64,000 bases of DNA from an uncultured Sphingomonadaceae bacterium (GCA_947495985.1 CANMBD010000002.1:124001-188000), one strand, 5' to 3'. Numbered from the stretch's first letter, positions 29,780-38,409 are shown. Numbers and translations: made by a program. Notes: generated from the letters alone by a model not told the origin.

Positions 29780-30084
29780 CAATATTCTCTTGTGTTGGCG
29801 AAATAATAGATGTCGCGTTGGTAGTCGGTTATGATCCGCCTTTCATAGCCAGTTTCTCGGCAAACTCAATGCCTGAAATACGAGGCCAAATCACCCCCAG
29901 GCCGTACAAAACCAACAAAACATATGATGCTGGTAATTTTGATAAACGCTCGCACTCTTGCGATTTGCACGATTTGCCTCTTTTTCGATTCTAAAATGCC
30001 CCATTTTTCTGCTAACGCATACAAATCACTGGTATTTACGAAGATAACGCCCAAATCACCCAAATTACGACAGGAACAAATCAT
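29780..30084. other. AT-rich divergent intergenic region between sdhB and the CDP-alcohol phosphotransferase gene
   Basis: This 305-base gap separates divergent genes and is more AT-rich than its surroundings. It must contain the promoters of both. An ACAGGA site lies before the ATG at 30085. I see no convincing small gene, hairpin or known operator. The open frames inside it have no ribosome-binding site or recognisable product. Confidence 0.5.
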
Positions 30085-31182
30085 ATGCAGACCAAAAACG
30101 GTGTGACTCTTTTGCTGCATGGCAAAAATGACACGCTGATATGGGGAATGACCAACGCGGAACGGGGACGCCGCCTGGTCGAAAAATTGCAGGGTAATAT
30201 CAACGGCAGTCTATGGATAAACATGACATTTGCTTTTGATCCACAGTGGATTCAGCACGTTCATGACAATCCGGGAACCATGGTTACTTTTGACGGCATT
30301 CCGGTGCTCGCGCATCTCACCAGCGACGAAGATGCTCAGGCCCTTGCGGCTTTGACAGTGCCAGCCGGAATGACAGTCATGGAATATCGTGACAAGCCGC
30401 AAATCCACAATGCCTCGCTACGCAAACTGGAAACACCGTTTGTCCGGGAACTTAATGCGGAAACAGTGAAGGATATCGAGCGGCAAAGCTATTTCGGGGC
30501 CTATAAAGGCGTTACCGATATACTCACCAAATATCTCTGGCCGGAACTGGCATTGGTTCTCACGCGCCTGGCGGCCCGGCTTGGAATGACCCCCAATATG
30601 GTCACGGGCATTGGGGCGATAGGCTGTGTCGCTGCGACGTTCCTGTTCTATTACGGCTATTTCTGGTCCGGCATGGCTGCGGGTTTTGTTTTCATGGTGC
30701 TCGACACAGTCGATGGCAAGCTGGCGCGGTGCACTATCACATCCTCCTTTTGGGGGAATATTTTTGATCACGGGCTGGATCTGGTTCACCCACCCTTCTG
30801 GTGGGTCGCATGGGCATTTGGTCTTGGTGCGGTGGGGCTTGCTTTGCCCGAAGATCAACTCCGCCTCGCGTTGATCGTCATTCTGGGCGGCTATGTCCTG
30901 CAGCGGGTTATTGAAGGCATTTTTATCCGCGCTTTCGGTCAGCATATCCATGTCTGGCGCCCGATGGATTCATGGTTCCGCCTGATCACCGCCAGACGCA
31001 ATCCCAATATGGTGCTGCTATTTGTTTCCTTGATTTTTGGCCGTCCCGATATCGGCCTCATCGCCGTTGCTTGGTGGACATTAATCTCACTCGCGGTGCA
31101 TATGGTTCAGCTGATGCAGGCCTGGCTCGTAAAAATACGTGGCGGACAGATTGTTTCATGGCTGGAGCAAGAGCAAGGATAG
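30085..31182 (+). CDS. CDP-alcohol phosphatidyltransferase family protein with N-terminal extension
   Basis: The product has 365 residues. The C-terminal membrane domain (about 160-360) has the family signature D-x2-DG-x2-AR-x8-G-x3-D, read here as DTVDGKLARC, then GNIFDHGLD. It therefore transfers a phospho-alcohol from a CDP donor. The first 125 residues (with TNAERGRRLVEKLQ) look like a worn nucleotidyltransferase domain that lacks the G-x-G-x-R signature. A fusion of the two domain types is known in di-myo-inositol-phosphate-phosphate synthases. A separate intact nucleotidyltransferase at 31618-32364 may supply the activated donor. Substrates are not known. Confidence 0.88.
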   Translation: MQTKNGVTLLLHGKNDTLIWGMTNAERGRRLVEKLQGNINGSLWINMTFAFDPQWIQHVHDNPGTMVTFDGIPVLAHLTSDEDAQALAALTVPAGMTVMEYRDKPQIHNASLRKLETPFVRELNAETVKDIERQSYFGAYKGVTDILTKYLWPELALVLTRLAARLGMTPNMVTGIGAIGCVAATFLFYYGYFWSGMAAGFVFMVLDTVDGKLARCTITSSFWGNIFDHGLDLVHPPFWWVAWAFGLGAVGLALPEDQLRLALIVILGGYVLQRVIEGIFIRAFGQHIHVWRPMDSWFRLITARRNPNMVLLFVSLIFGRPDIGLIAVAWWTLISLAVHMVQLMQAWLVKIRGGQIVSWLEQEQG

Positions 31183-31186
31183 ACGG

Positions 31187-31621
31187 ATGATCAATGATAC
31201 CATCGAAAAATTCGGATATCCCGCGACGCTGGTGAAGGACTATGATCACTGGGTCGTTTTGCTCCGCCCGGCGCAAGTGACACTTGGTTCACTCGTCGTC
31301 GCGGCCAAATCGGATGCAACGGATTTTGGTGATCTGTCGGACGATCATTTCGCCGAACTGAAAACAGTAACCGCTGATGTGTCGTCGGCTCTGAAAGGCC
31401 TTGTATCGCATCAGAAACTCAACTGGCTGATGCTGATGATGGTTGATCCGCATGTCCATTTCCACCTGATCCCCCGCTATGAGGGAGAACGCGAGTGGAT
31501 GGGTCAGGATTTCGAAGACAAGTCATGGCCCGGCCCGCCAGCCCTTGGCGATGCCCTCAAACTGTCGGATGACCAGATCTCGGCTATGGCGACCTGGATC
31601 AGATCAGGCTTTCCGAGCTAG
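31187..31621 (+). CDS. HIT-family nucleotide hydrolase/transferase
   Basis: The 144-residue protein starts at ATG 31187, four bases after the preceding stop codon, with AAGGA upstream. The open frame would extend 16 codons back into that gene. The histidine triad HVHFHLIPRY (near residue 95-104) has the H-x-H-x-H core. HIT proteins hydrolyse or transfer nucleoside monophosphates; in this context it could act on CDP- or nucleotide-linked intermediates. Its 3' end overlaps the convergent nucleotidyltransferase gene by 4 bases. Confidence 0.88.
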   Translation: MINDTIEKFGYPATLVKDYDHWVVLLRPAQVTLGSLVVAAKSDATDFGDLSDDHFAELKTVTADVSSALKGLVSHQKLNWLMLMMVDPHVHFHLIPRYEGEREWMGQDFEDKSWPGPPALGDALKLSDDQISAMATWIRSGFPS

Positions 31622-32364
31622 CCGAATTTGGCCAACCATTGATCAGTGAGAACGGTTGCCGTTTCAACGTCATTCAGAAAATCGACCTCGGCCCAGTCAT
31701 GGCCCTGGATAGACACAGTGCCAACTTTCTCGGTGGGTGCCAGCGTATCGATGATCTTGAGATACCAGTTTTCCACGCCCGCTGGTGTGCGCATGACGTC
31801 GCGTACCTTTTCCCGGAACATTGCTCCGCCTTCTCCGCGAAAAGCCAGAAAGCCGATGGACTCCGCATCGCTTTGTTCAGCCGTCAACGTCTTGCCTATC
31901 GCCGTCAGCCTATCGCCACTCAGCGATACTTTCATATCATCGCTGTCATAATGATCTTTGATATCAACCGTCACCGTAATTGGCCAATTCTCGGTTTGCT
32001 GAGCGGTCTCGATAATCTCCGGCGAGATCAGTGTATCCCCGTTCAGGATCATGAAATCCCCATCCATCACATCACGCACTATCCAGCAGCTGCCGAGATT
32101 GTCGGCGACCTTGAAAAACGGATTAAAGTGGATGGTGATGTCCCTGCCCGCCTGCTTCAGCGCCTCAAGCTCCGCCTCGACCATGTCGGTCATAAAGCCG
32201 GTCACGACATGAAATTCTTTCACCCCGCCGGCCGCCAGCATTTCGATCTGCCATGCGATCAGGCTCTTGCCCGAAAAGTCGATCAGGCATTTGGGGCGTT
32301 CCGCGGTCAACGGCAACAGCCGCGAGCCTTGACCTGCGCTCAGGATTATTACTTTGTCGATCAT
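31618..32364 (-). CDS. Sugar-phosphate/alcohol-phosphate nucleotidyltransferase
   Basis: The 248-residue enzyme has a full N-terminal signature VIILSAGQGSRLLPLT followed by RPKCLIDFSGKSLI (residues 4-32), with G-x-G-x-R and the catalytic Lys region. MILNGDTLIS (near 110) holds the metal-binding Asp, and DWAEVDFLND is near the C-terminus. The size and lack of a beta-helix domain fit the LicC / inositol-1-phosphate cytidylyltransferase branch, which makes CDP-alcohols. That would fit the CDP-alcohol phosphotransferase nearby; CTP use is inferred. Confidence 0.85.
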   Translation of the reverse strand: MIDKVIILSAGQGSRLLPLTAERPKCLIDFSGKSLIAWQIEMLAAGGVKEFHVVTGFMTDMVEAELEALKQAGRDITIHFNPFFKVADNLGSCWIVRDVMDGDFMILNGDTLISPEIIETAQQTENWPITVTVDIKDHYDSDDMKVSLSGDRLTAIGKTLTAEQSDAESIGFLAFRGEGGAMFREKVRDVMRTPAGVENWYLKIIDTLAPTEKVGTVSIQGHDWAEVDFLNDVETATVLTDQWLAKFG

Positions 32365-32459
32365 GTTGGCAATTGGCCTTTATCGGGATAGGGATAGTGT
32401 GGGGAGACACTTAGAACGATGGCCATCAAAGCTCAATCCTGTAACATCCAGTTGCAGAT

Positions 32460-33815
32460 ATGTCTTCGGACGCATTGCTGATCATGACCGAGGACGTGGC
32501 GATCGAACCTGCACAGCCCAACGGTGAGAAAACCGGTATCCGCCGGATCATCAAGAATACCGGCTGGCTGCTGGGCGGCAAGGGCTTTGGCGGCGTCCTG
32601 AGCCTGTTCTACCTCGCCATATTGACCCGCACATTGGGCGTTGCGGGCTTTGGCCAGTTTGCGCTGATCACCGGAACTGCGCAGGCCATCGCCCTGATCG
32701 TCACTTTTCAGACATGGCAAGTCGTCATCCGCTTTGGTGCACGCAACATCAAGGGTGCGGAAAACCGGCAGCAATTCGGACGGCTGGTCGGGCTGTGCAC
32801 ATTGCTCGACATTGCCGGAGCAGTGGCCGGGTGCATCCTGGCCTATTTTGCCGTTGGCTGGCTGGCTCCGTTTTTCGGCTGGGATGAGGAGCTGGCGCAA
32901 AACGCGCTGATCTTTGCCCTGGTCATGCTGCTTTCCATCAAATCAACTCCGACCGGTATATTGCGGGTGGAAAACCGTTTTGATCTCGCCGCTTATGCCG
33001 AAGCAATCATTCCAACGGTCCGCCTGATCGGCACATTGATTGTCTGGTTCACCGATCCCCGGCTGGTCAACTTTCTTGCCGTCTGGGCCTTGTCAGAGGT
33101 CATTCATGCCATTGGCTACTGGTTGTTTGCCGCATGGAATAGCCGCGACATCATGTCCCCTCGCAATCTGTTTCGCGTAAAGCGGGCGGCGCGGGAGAAT
33201 AGAGGTATTGGCGAGTTTCTGCTGATATCCAATCTTGGTTCGACTCTGGCCGGACTGTCCCAGAATATCTCGCTGCTGATTGTCGGTTATTTTGTCGGGC
33301 CGACGGCTGCGGGCCTGTACCGGCTCGCCAGCCAGCTGAGTGTCGCGATGACCAAGATATCAGTGCTGCTGTCCCGCGCGATATTTGCCGAGGTCAATCT
33401 GATGCGCGCGCAGCAGGGCGCAGAGGCCATGAAAGTCCTGTTCCGCAAGGCCAGCCGGATGCTGTTCATGACCGGCGGAACCGTGATCCTGATCGTCGTG
33501 GTCATTGGCCAACCCGCCCTGTTTTACATGTCCGGGCCAGAATTTCTGCCGGCCTATCCCTTGTTGATCCTGCTTGCCGCTGCGGCGTCTGTCGATCTGG
33601 CTGGCGCCATTTATGAACCGACATTATTGTCCGGCAGCGGCGCGCGCACGGCCCTGATATTGCAAGCAACCATTGCCGTGCTGTTCATCACCATGCTGCT
33701 CGTAGGCCTGCATTTTTTCGGCGCAACGGGCGCCGCCGGTGCGATGCTGGTTGCCGCGATCATCCGGCTCGTTCTTTTTGGCGTCGCCGCCCGGCGCAAT
33801 CTGGCCAAAGGTTAA
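32460..33815 (+). CDS. Polysaccharide/lipid flippase, MOP superfamily
   Basis: The 451-residue integral membrane protein has about 12-14 helices. The start RIIKNTGWLLGGKGFGGVLSLFYLAILTR-like segment (near 27-55) is typical of Wzx/RfbX-type flippases. LVSNLGSTLAGLSQNISLLIVGYFVGPTAAGLYRLA-like sequence near 245-280 is the second characteristic block. It would move a lipid-linked glycan or phospho-head-group intermediate across the inner membrane. It is transcribed alone on this strand between two minus-strand genes. The start could also be the ATG eight codons downstream. Confidence 0.87.
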   Translation: MSSDALLIMTEDVAIEPAQPNGEKTGIRRIIKNTGWLLGGKGFGGVLSLFYLAILTRTLGVAGFGQFALITGTAQAIALIVTFQTWQVVIRFGARNIKGAENRQQFGRLVGLCTLLDIAGAVAGCILAYFAVGWLAPFFGWDEELAQNALIFALVMLLSIKSTPTGILRVENRFDLAAYAEAIIPTVRLIGTLIVWFTDPRLVNFLAVWALSEVIHAIGYWLFAAWNSRDIMSPRNLFRVKRAARENRGIGEFLLISNLGSTLAGLSQNISLLIVGYFVGPTAAGLYRLASQLSVAMTKISVLLSRAIFAEVNLMRAQQGAEAMKVLFRKASRMLFMTGGTVILIVVVIGQPALFYMSGPEFLPAYPLLILLAAAASVDLAGAIYEPTLLSGSGARTALILQATIAVLFITMLLVGLHFFGATGAAGAMLVAAIIRLVLFGVAARRNLAKG

Positions 33816-34654
33816 GCGCTGGCAGCCTCATTCCGCGCGGCGATTATCTGCTCGACCATCTCCAAGTCACTGTCCTTGTCAACGTCAATGCAGGCCTCTG
33901 CCTGCGCCATTGGCACGATTCTAATGGCCAATCCCAGCTTCTTGCCGACCCGCGCCGCCAGCTGATCAACGGTCAACATCCGGGTCACCGCCAGAAACAA
34001 AAGCCACGGCCCGAATATCGTCAAAATCTTCCATCCCTTTTTGCGGTCCTGTTCGACCTCGGCCCAATAGCGCAATATCTGCCGCGCTTTCGGGGAACCG
34101 AAATAGAAAAGATTCGCCCCGCTATAATGACCACCTCGCAATTTTAGCCAGGTCCGCCGGGATGCAGGATAGCGGTGCAGCAACACCTGCTTTTCGACAA
34201 CCGCAATCGCAATATCCGTATCTTCCGCTGCGCTCAGAAAATCGTCAATCATCGGCGCGCTCAGCAGCACATTGTCAGCCGTGGTAATCAGCACCGGAAA
34301 GCGCGTATCCTCTTGGTCCAGAACCTTATCCAGTGATGTCGCAATGGTCGCACCGCTGGGCCGCGCGATTACGCGGGGGTTGCTCTCCAGCCCGCTAGTG
34401 TCGTCATCCGTCCAGAAAGGTGCAAAATCCTGCGCCAGCATATGCACATTGCCAATCGCCCTGTGGCCCAGCAAAGTTTCCATGACATGGGCCAGCATCG
34501 CCTTGCCCGCGACAGGGATCAGCGCTTTTACCGATATTCCCCGGCTGTCCGCCATCGGATCGCCGCCCGGACGGCTCCCGGCCAGAACGAGAGCATCGGC
34601 AGACGAAGGCGCACCGGCATCACTGATGCCATCACTTACATTTTCGGTCGTCAT
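33812..34654 (-). CDS. MobA-like nucleotidyltransferase family protein
   Basis: The 280-residue protein has ADALVLAGSRPGGDPMA (near 19-35) and VKALIPVAGKAMLAHV (near 42-57), a variant of the NTP-transferase signature in which the Gly-x-Gly-x-Arg is split. LITTADNVLLS (near 117) carries the metal Asp. CIDVDKDSDLEMVEQII near the end is typical of this branch. A hydrophobic stretch near 205-220 (WKILTIFGPWLLFLAVTRML) suggests membrane association. Its start overlaps the stop of the esterase gene frame by 4 bases, as the two are adjacent on the minus strand. The donor nucleotide and substrate are unknown. Confidence 0.8.
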   Translation of the reverse strand: MTTENVSDGISDAGAPSSADALVLAGSRPGGDPMADSRGISVKALIPVAGKAMLAHVMETLLGHRAIGNVHMLAQDFAPFWTDDDTSGLESNPRVIARPSGATIATSLDKVLDQEDTRFPVLITTADNVLLSAPMIDDFLSAAEDTDIAIAVVEKQVLLHRYPASRRTWLKLRGGHYSGANLFYFGSPKARQILRYWAEVEQDRKKGWKILTIFGPWLLFLAVTRMLTVDQLAARVGKKLGLAIRIVPMAQAEACIDVDKDSDLEMVEQIIAARNEAASA

Positions 34655-35535
34655 CGACGGCTTTCGAAAAAGGCAATCATGTCCTCAAGCACCGGACCTT
34701 TGTTGCGAAAAGGCTTTGAGATCGCCATCATGATTTCCAGATGATCCATATCAGGATATTCAACATATTCCGCATCGCCCCCCGCCTCGAGAATTTTATC
34801 CCGCAGGGTTTGGCTGTTCCGCGGCCTGACCTCTGTGTCATCCACGCCAGTCGACAGCCAAAGCGGCGGCGCATCGGCACGGACAAAGTTGACCGGCTGA
34901 GTCATTTCCGGGACATGATAGGAGCCAAAGCTGTTCTTGGTCGTCTCGGTCTTGAAAGGATAAAAATCATAAGGCCCGGCCAGCGCCGCCACCCCCTTGA
35001 TGAGATCCGGCGTCTTGCCGAGCCGCCCCAACCATTGCCGGTCAAGTGCCAGCATCGCTACATTATACGCGCCCGCCGACTGACCCGACAGAAATATCCG
35101 TTCCGCATCGCCGCCATGGTCGGCAATATTGTCATGTACCCATGCGACCGCTTTGGCACTATCCTCCAGAAACCCTGGGAATTTAGTGTCAGGATAGAGC
35201 CGGTAGTCCGCCAGCACCGTCATATAGCCGCGATGGGCCAATGCACGTCCGGCAAAGGCATATTCATCCTTCGATCCGGCACGCCAGCCGCCGCCATAGA
35301 TAAACACAACAACCGGCAAGGGCTTGTCGGACGCCTTGGTCGGTGCCCAGATATTGAGGCCAAGGCCCAGCTCTTCATCATAGACCTGGCCACGCACCAA
35401 CAGCTTTGCATCCTTGTCACCGGGAATGATATTGTTGACCATATCCAGCTGACGCGGACCGGGCTGCGAGAAAAACCAGTAGGCAAAACCAGCGATAGCA
35501 ACCGCCACAACCCCGAAAGTGATAAGCCATTTCAT
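34651..35535 (-). CDS. Membrane-anchored alpha/beta hydrolase (esterase)
   Basis: The product has 294 residues from ATG 35535, which has an AAAGG site. The longer frame would run 32 codons into the repeat-rich gap. The start MKWLITFGVVAVAIAGFAYWF is a signal anchor, so the enzyme faces the periplasm. The oxyanion block is FIYGGGWRAGS (near 80-90). The nucleophile is in LSGQSAGAYN (near 152). A likely catalytic His lies in DMDHLEIMM near the C-terminus. It belongs to the bacterial esterase/BD-FAE-like group. The stop overlaps the next gene's start by 4 bases. Confidence 0.87.
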   Translation of the reverse strand: MKWLITFGVVAVAIAGFAYWFFSQPGPRQLDMVNNIIPGDKDAKLLVRGQVYDEELGLGLNIWAPTKASDKPLPVVVFIYGGGWRAGSKDEYAFAGRALAHRGYMTVLADYRLYPDTKFPGFLEDSAKAVAWVHDNIADHGGDAERIFLSGQSAGAYNVAMLALDRQWLGRLGKTPDLIKGVAALAGPYDFYPFKTETTKNSFGSYHVPEMTQPVNFVRADAPPLWLSTGVDDTEVRPRNSQTLRDKILEAGGDAEYVEYPDMDHLEIMMAISKPFRNKGPVLEDMIAFFESRR

Positions 35536-35966
35536 TGGATGAAGACCTTTATTCTTTCTCAGCGCTTTAGCCAGCCGGGAAGGGGCTGGCAATGGCTCCG
35601 AAGGGGAGAAGGATTCTTTACAGGATCTCAAAACTCCTTCCTCTCCCCTTGAGGGAGAGGACAGTGAAGCTTGCGGTCCTGGACTTGTCCAGGGACGCTA
35701 GCGAAACTTGGAGAGGAGTGGGCGGCCCATATAAACGGCTGCGATTGTCGCTGCCCCCTCTCTAAGACTTGCTAGGCAGCCAGCTGCCAAGCCAAGTCTT
35801 TTCTCTCCCTCCAGGGGAGAGAATAAAGACTGGTGCCTGACTTGAGGTGATCAGACCGAGCGCAGCGAGGCAAGGCCGACCGGCCGCCGCGCCTTATAGC
35901 GCGTAGCCAAGGGCACGGATGTGCCCGCCCGGCGCTTGAGGTCTAACAAAGAATCCTCTCCAAAGT
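35536..35966. repeat. Hairpin-rich intergenic region
   Basis: This 431-base gap has no gene I can support. It contains three strong inverted repeats: CTCTCCC-N5-GGGAGAG at 35641-35659; a stepped hairpin with outer arms AAGACTTG and CAAGTCTT and inner arms GGCAGC and GCTGCC at 35764-35800; and TCTCTCCC-N5-GGGAGAGA at 35802-35822. The first and third are the same GGGAGAG-type repeat, bracketing about 160 bases. The right part (about 35830-35940) is a GC-rich stretch ending next to the HTH gene. It looks like mosaic intergenic repeat DNA, not an insertion sequence. Confidence 0.6.
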
Positions 35967-36764
35967 TCACACAATTCTCACCCCCTCTTTCTCGACGATA
36001 TCCTCACGTTCCACCTGCTCATAAAAACCACTACGTTCCAGAAACCCGCTGCGATCAGCCCGCTCCCAGTCAAGATCATCCCACTCCTCACAGTCCGCCA
36101 GATCAAGATCGGACACATCAATATCCTCCGGCGCCATCGCCATGATCCGCTCGCGCCCATGCTGCAGGCGCAGAGCGTTCATGATCTGCGCATTGGACAG
36201 AGAGTCAGGGGACAGGGAGGATTGCGGCTGCTCTGCCGTCCGCCCAGAAGCGTCAATCTCGTCCACCAGCGCCGCACAATCATCCCCTTTGCCAATGCCC
36301 TCTAACAAATCATCAAACCTCTCGGCGGCTACCCGCGCCGGCTTACCTGCCAGATCAAGCCCGTCCGCCATCTTGTCGAGCCGCGAAAGCGCCGCCAGAA
36401 ACAAAGGTGCGCTCCAGCGTTCCCTTGTCCCTACTTCCTCACCCTGATGCCACACGGCCTCGCGCCAGCCATTCAGCCCCTTGTCCATCAGCTCATCCTG
36501 AAAAATATCCCGCGCATGGATGATCGCGGCATCCCACGCCCGGGCAAAGGCCCGTGCATCCGGCCGACGCCTGAGTTTGTAAGCGCTCTCCCGAGACAGC
36601 CCGGCATAGCGCGCTGCCGCCCGCACATTGCCGGTCCGTGCCAAAGCTTCGAGAAAGGTCACCTGCCTGTCCGCCGACCAGCCATCATGGCGCGCCCTGG
36701 GCTGTGCTAGGTCATCAGGCGCAGGGATGTCGGTGAAGGTTTCTTGAGGAGGTTGCTGTGTCAT
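35967..36764 (-). CDS. Helix-turn-helix protein of unknown function
   Basis: The product has 265 residues. Near residues 28-70, WSADRQVTFLEALARTGNVR is followed by AARYAGLSRESAYKLRRRP, a helix-turn-helix of the kind seen in small terminase subunits and transposase-like regulators. The central part is rich in Arg and acidic residues. The C-terminus is strongly acidic and Trp-rich (with DVSDLDLADCEEWDDLDWERAD). Homologous proteins of this layout are frequent in sphingomonads as hypothetical proteins. No phage or transposase genes are adjacent. DNA binding is inferred. Confidence 0.72.
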   Translation of the reverse strand: MTQQPPQETFTDIPAPDDLAQPRARHDGWSADRQVTFLEALARTGNVRAAARYAGLSRESAYKLRRRPDARAFARAWDAAIIHARDIFQDELMDKGLNGWREAVWHQGEEVGTRERWSAPLFLAALSRLDKMADGLDLAGKPARVAAERFDDLLEGIGKGDDCAALVDEIDASGRTAEQPQSSLSPDSLSNAQIMNALRLQHGRERIMAMAPEDIDVSDLDLADCEEWDDLDWERADRSGFLERSGFYEQVEREDIVEKEGVRIV

Positions 36765-36843
36765 ATGCTCTTTCCTTATTGAGGGAGAAAAGCATCGATA
36801 TAACCTATCTGGTTAGATGTAGGAAAGAGGGGTAGTGAGGTGT

Positions 36844-36869
36844 TGGATGCGATATCCCGATAGCGGACA
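36844..36869 (-). repeat. Degenerate copy of the TGTCCGC palindromic repeat
   Basis: Read on the minus strand it starts TGTCCGCTATCGGGAT, one mismatch from the consensus left arm TGTCCGCTTTCGGGAT. The right arm has decayed. It lies upstream of the MAPEG gene, and a second copy in the same orientation lies downstream at 37557. Confidence 0.5.
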
Positions 36870-37013
36870 TTGGAGGCTTTTATAGCGAATCTCGTAGCAG
36901 ACTCTCTCGAGCTTTCGACACCGGGAATCCAAAAAACGCTGGACTGCTGGAGTGACAGTTGCTCAAGATATTTTGCAAGACACGATATCTCATTCTTTGA
37001 AAGCGCACCGACA

Positions 37014-37433
37014 ATGAACAATGCACTGATTATATATCCTATGTTTGCCATGTTTCTGCTGACAGGGCTGATTTTTGTCTCTTTGTTCCGGGCGCGCTCA
37101 GGCGCGGTTGCCAGAGGTGATATCAAACCATCACATTTTCTCACATATTCAGACGGCCAAAAGGAAGCACCACGAACGCTCACCCTGTCGCGTCATTTTT
37201 CAAATATGTTTGAAACGCCAGTTCTTTTCTACACTGTGTGCCTTGCGATTATGGTCAGCGATGCGGTCCATCCTGTGCTGGTCGGCCTCGCATGGGCCTA
37301 TGTTGCCATGCGTGTTCTACACGCCGTGATTCACACTGGTTCCAACAATTTACGCTGGCGCATATTCGCATATTTTGGAAGTTGGATAGTTCTTTTTGCT
37401 CTCTGGATTGGTTTGATCATATACGTCTCGTAG
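37014..37433 (+). CDS. MAPEG-family membrane protein
   Basis: The 139-residue protein has four membrane helices (about 4-24, 60-80, 84-102, 115-137). RHFSNMFETPVLFYTVCLAI and YVAMRVLHAVIHTGSNN match the two conserved MAPEG blocks, including the Glu-x-Pro and the Arg-x-x-His pattern. Eukaryotic members act on glutathione and eicosanoids; the bacterial role is unclear. ATG 37014 was chosen over a start 48 codons upstream because it gives the family N-terminus (MNNALIIYPMFAMF). The gene is bracketed by repeat copies at 36844 and 37557. Confidence 0.87.
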   Translation: MNNALIIYPMFAMFLLTGLIFVSLFRARSGAVARGDIKPSHFLTYSDGQKEAPRTLTLSRHFSNMFETPVLFYTVCLAIMVSDAVHPVLVGLAWAYVAMRVLHAVIHTGSNNLRWRIFAYFGSWIVLFALWIGLIIYVS

Positions 37434-37556
37434 TTCCAAAATTTCTTACAGGCCAACCGATTTTGAACAACATTCATTGATGGTGCGTGTTCAGGATGGT
37501 TCAATATGATTTCGCTAAATTTTCGCTTTTTGCACCCATGGTGAACTCCAGCTTTG

Positions 37557-37582
37557 TGACCGCGATATCCGGAGAGCGGACG
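37557..37582 (-). repeat. Copy of the TGTCCGC palindromic repeat
   Basis: On the minus strand it begins CGTCCGCTCTCCGGAT and ends GCGGTCA, keeping both arms of the palindrome with a few mismatches. The surrounding 287-base gap (37434-37720) holds no clear gene. A minus-strand frame at 37618-37740 looks like a coding remnant (see findings). Confidence 0.55.
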
Positions 37583-37720
37583 TCAGCATAGCGGCACCTT
37601 CTACCGAGTGCGCGCTCTTAATCCAGCAAGCGAACCACGCCGGACTGGGAAGCTTTTGCAAGAAGGCCTGCCGCACCCGCACGTTGTCCGATGTTGAAGT
37701 GTATCGCTTCCGTCAGAGTC

Positions 37721-38311
37721 TCATCCGATATGTTTTCGAAGCATGGGATGCACGACGGGCGAGCTACCGCTTTGGATTTCCCCCATGACCTTAAAACCGT
37801 GACGTTCATAAAATGCGATATTGCGTGGGTTGGATGAATCGAGATAGGCGGATAATCCGGCCTCATCGCAGTGATCGAGCGCCTTTTTCATGAGCGCCGA
37901 GCCCAGACCTTGATCCGCTTCCGCTGGATCGACACCGATTAATGGCAGGTACCAGCAAGGCTCGTCACGAGGATGATAGCGCCCCATTTCGCCAAAGACC
38001 GCGGCAATATCTTCATAGAGTTCAGGCGCAACAACTTTGCGCAGTGCGGCCGTCATCCTGTCATTGTCGGATTCAACGCCGGGAGGCAACCAAAGCGCCA
38101 CTGCTTTTGCATTGCGTGCAATATAAGCAGTCCTATTCTCGAATGAGGCGCCAGCGAAAGCTTCAAAGACCTCGGGCATTGTGGCAAGATAGTCAGCGTT
38201 GTCAGGCACCATCCAACGCATCATCGGGTCAGCGGCAAAGCTGAGCACGACCGAGTGTTTTGCCCGTTCACGATCTTCCTCGCCTGCACAAACCACATCA
38301 GAGCTAACCAC
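37721..38311 (-). CDS. GNAT-family N-acetyltransferase
   Basis: The 196-residue protein has the acetyl-CoA-binding motif A in LIGVDPAEADQGLGSALMKKALDHC (near 123-147), with Q-x-x-G-x-G/S, then SAYLDSSNPRNIAFYERHGFKVMGE (motif B, near 153-177). The N-terminal half (AADPMMRWMVPD) resembles the GNAT group that includes puromycin-acetyltransferase-like enzymes. The substrate is unknown. It stands 98 bases from nudC on the same strand. Confidence 0.88.
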   Translation of the reverse strand: MVSSDVVCAGEEDRERAKHSVVLSFAADPMMRWMVPDNADYLATMPEVFEAFAGASFENRTAYIARNAKAVALWLPPGVESDNDRMTAALRKVVAPELYEDIAAVFGEMGRYHPRDEPCWYLPLIGVDPAEADQGLGSALMKKALDHCDEAGLSAYLDSSNPRNIAFYERHGFKVMGEIQSGSSPVVHPMLRKHIG

Positions 38312-38409
38312 AGTGACTCTCCTTGCTGCCCGATGGGGGAATGATCAATAGGTCCCGTGTTGCCTCAAAGCACATCCCAATGCGGATGTCGGCCTTTGCG
38401 CCAAAGCCT

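Noticed and set aside
29866..30120. 84-codon minus-strand frame in the sdhB / CDP-alcohol phosphotransferase gap
   Set aside because: No ribosome-binding site and no similarity to a known protein type; it also overlaps the start of the certain gene at 30085.
35641..35822. Repeated GGGAGAG hairpins as a CRISPR array
   Set aside because: Only two short related copies with no regular spacing or spacers and no cas genes.
35967..36764. Helix-turn-helix protein as a transposase or terminase subunit
   Set aside because: No catalytic DDE or large terminase gene and no inverted repeats at its ends; retained as an unknown DNA-binding-like protein.
36776..37183. 135-codon minus-strand frame over the MAPEG start
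   Set aside because: The MAPEG gene on the other strand has family motifs; the reverse frame has no start signal.
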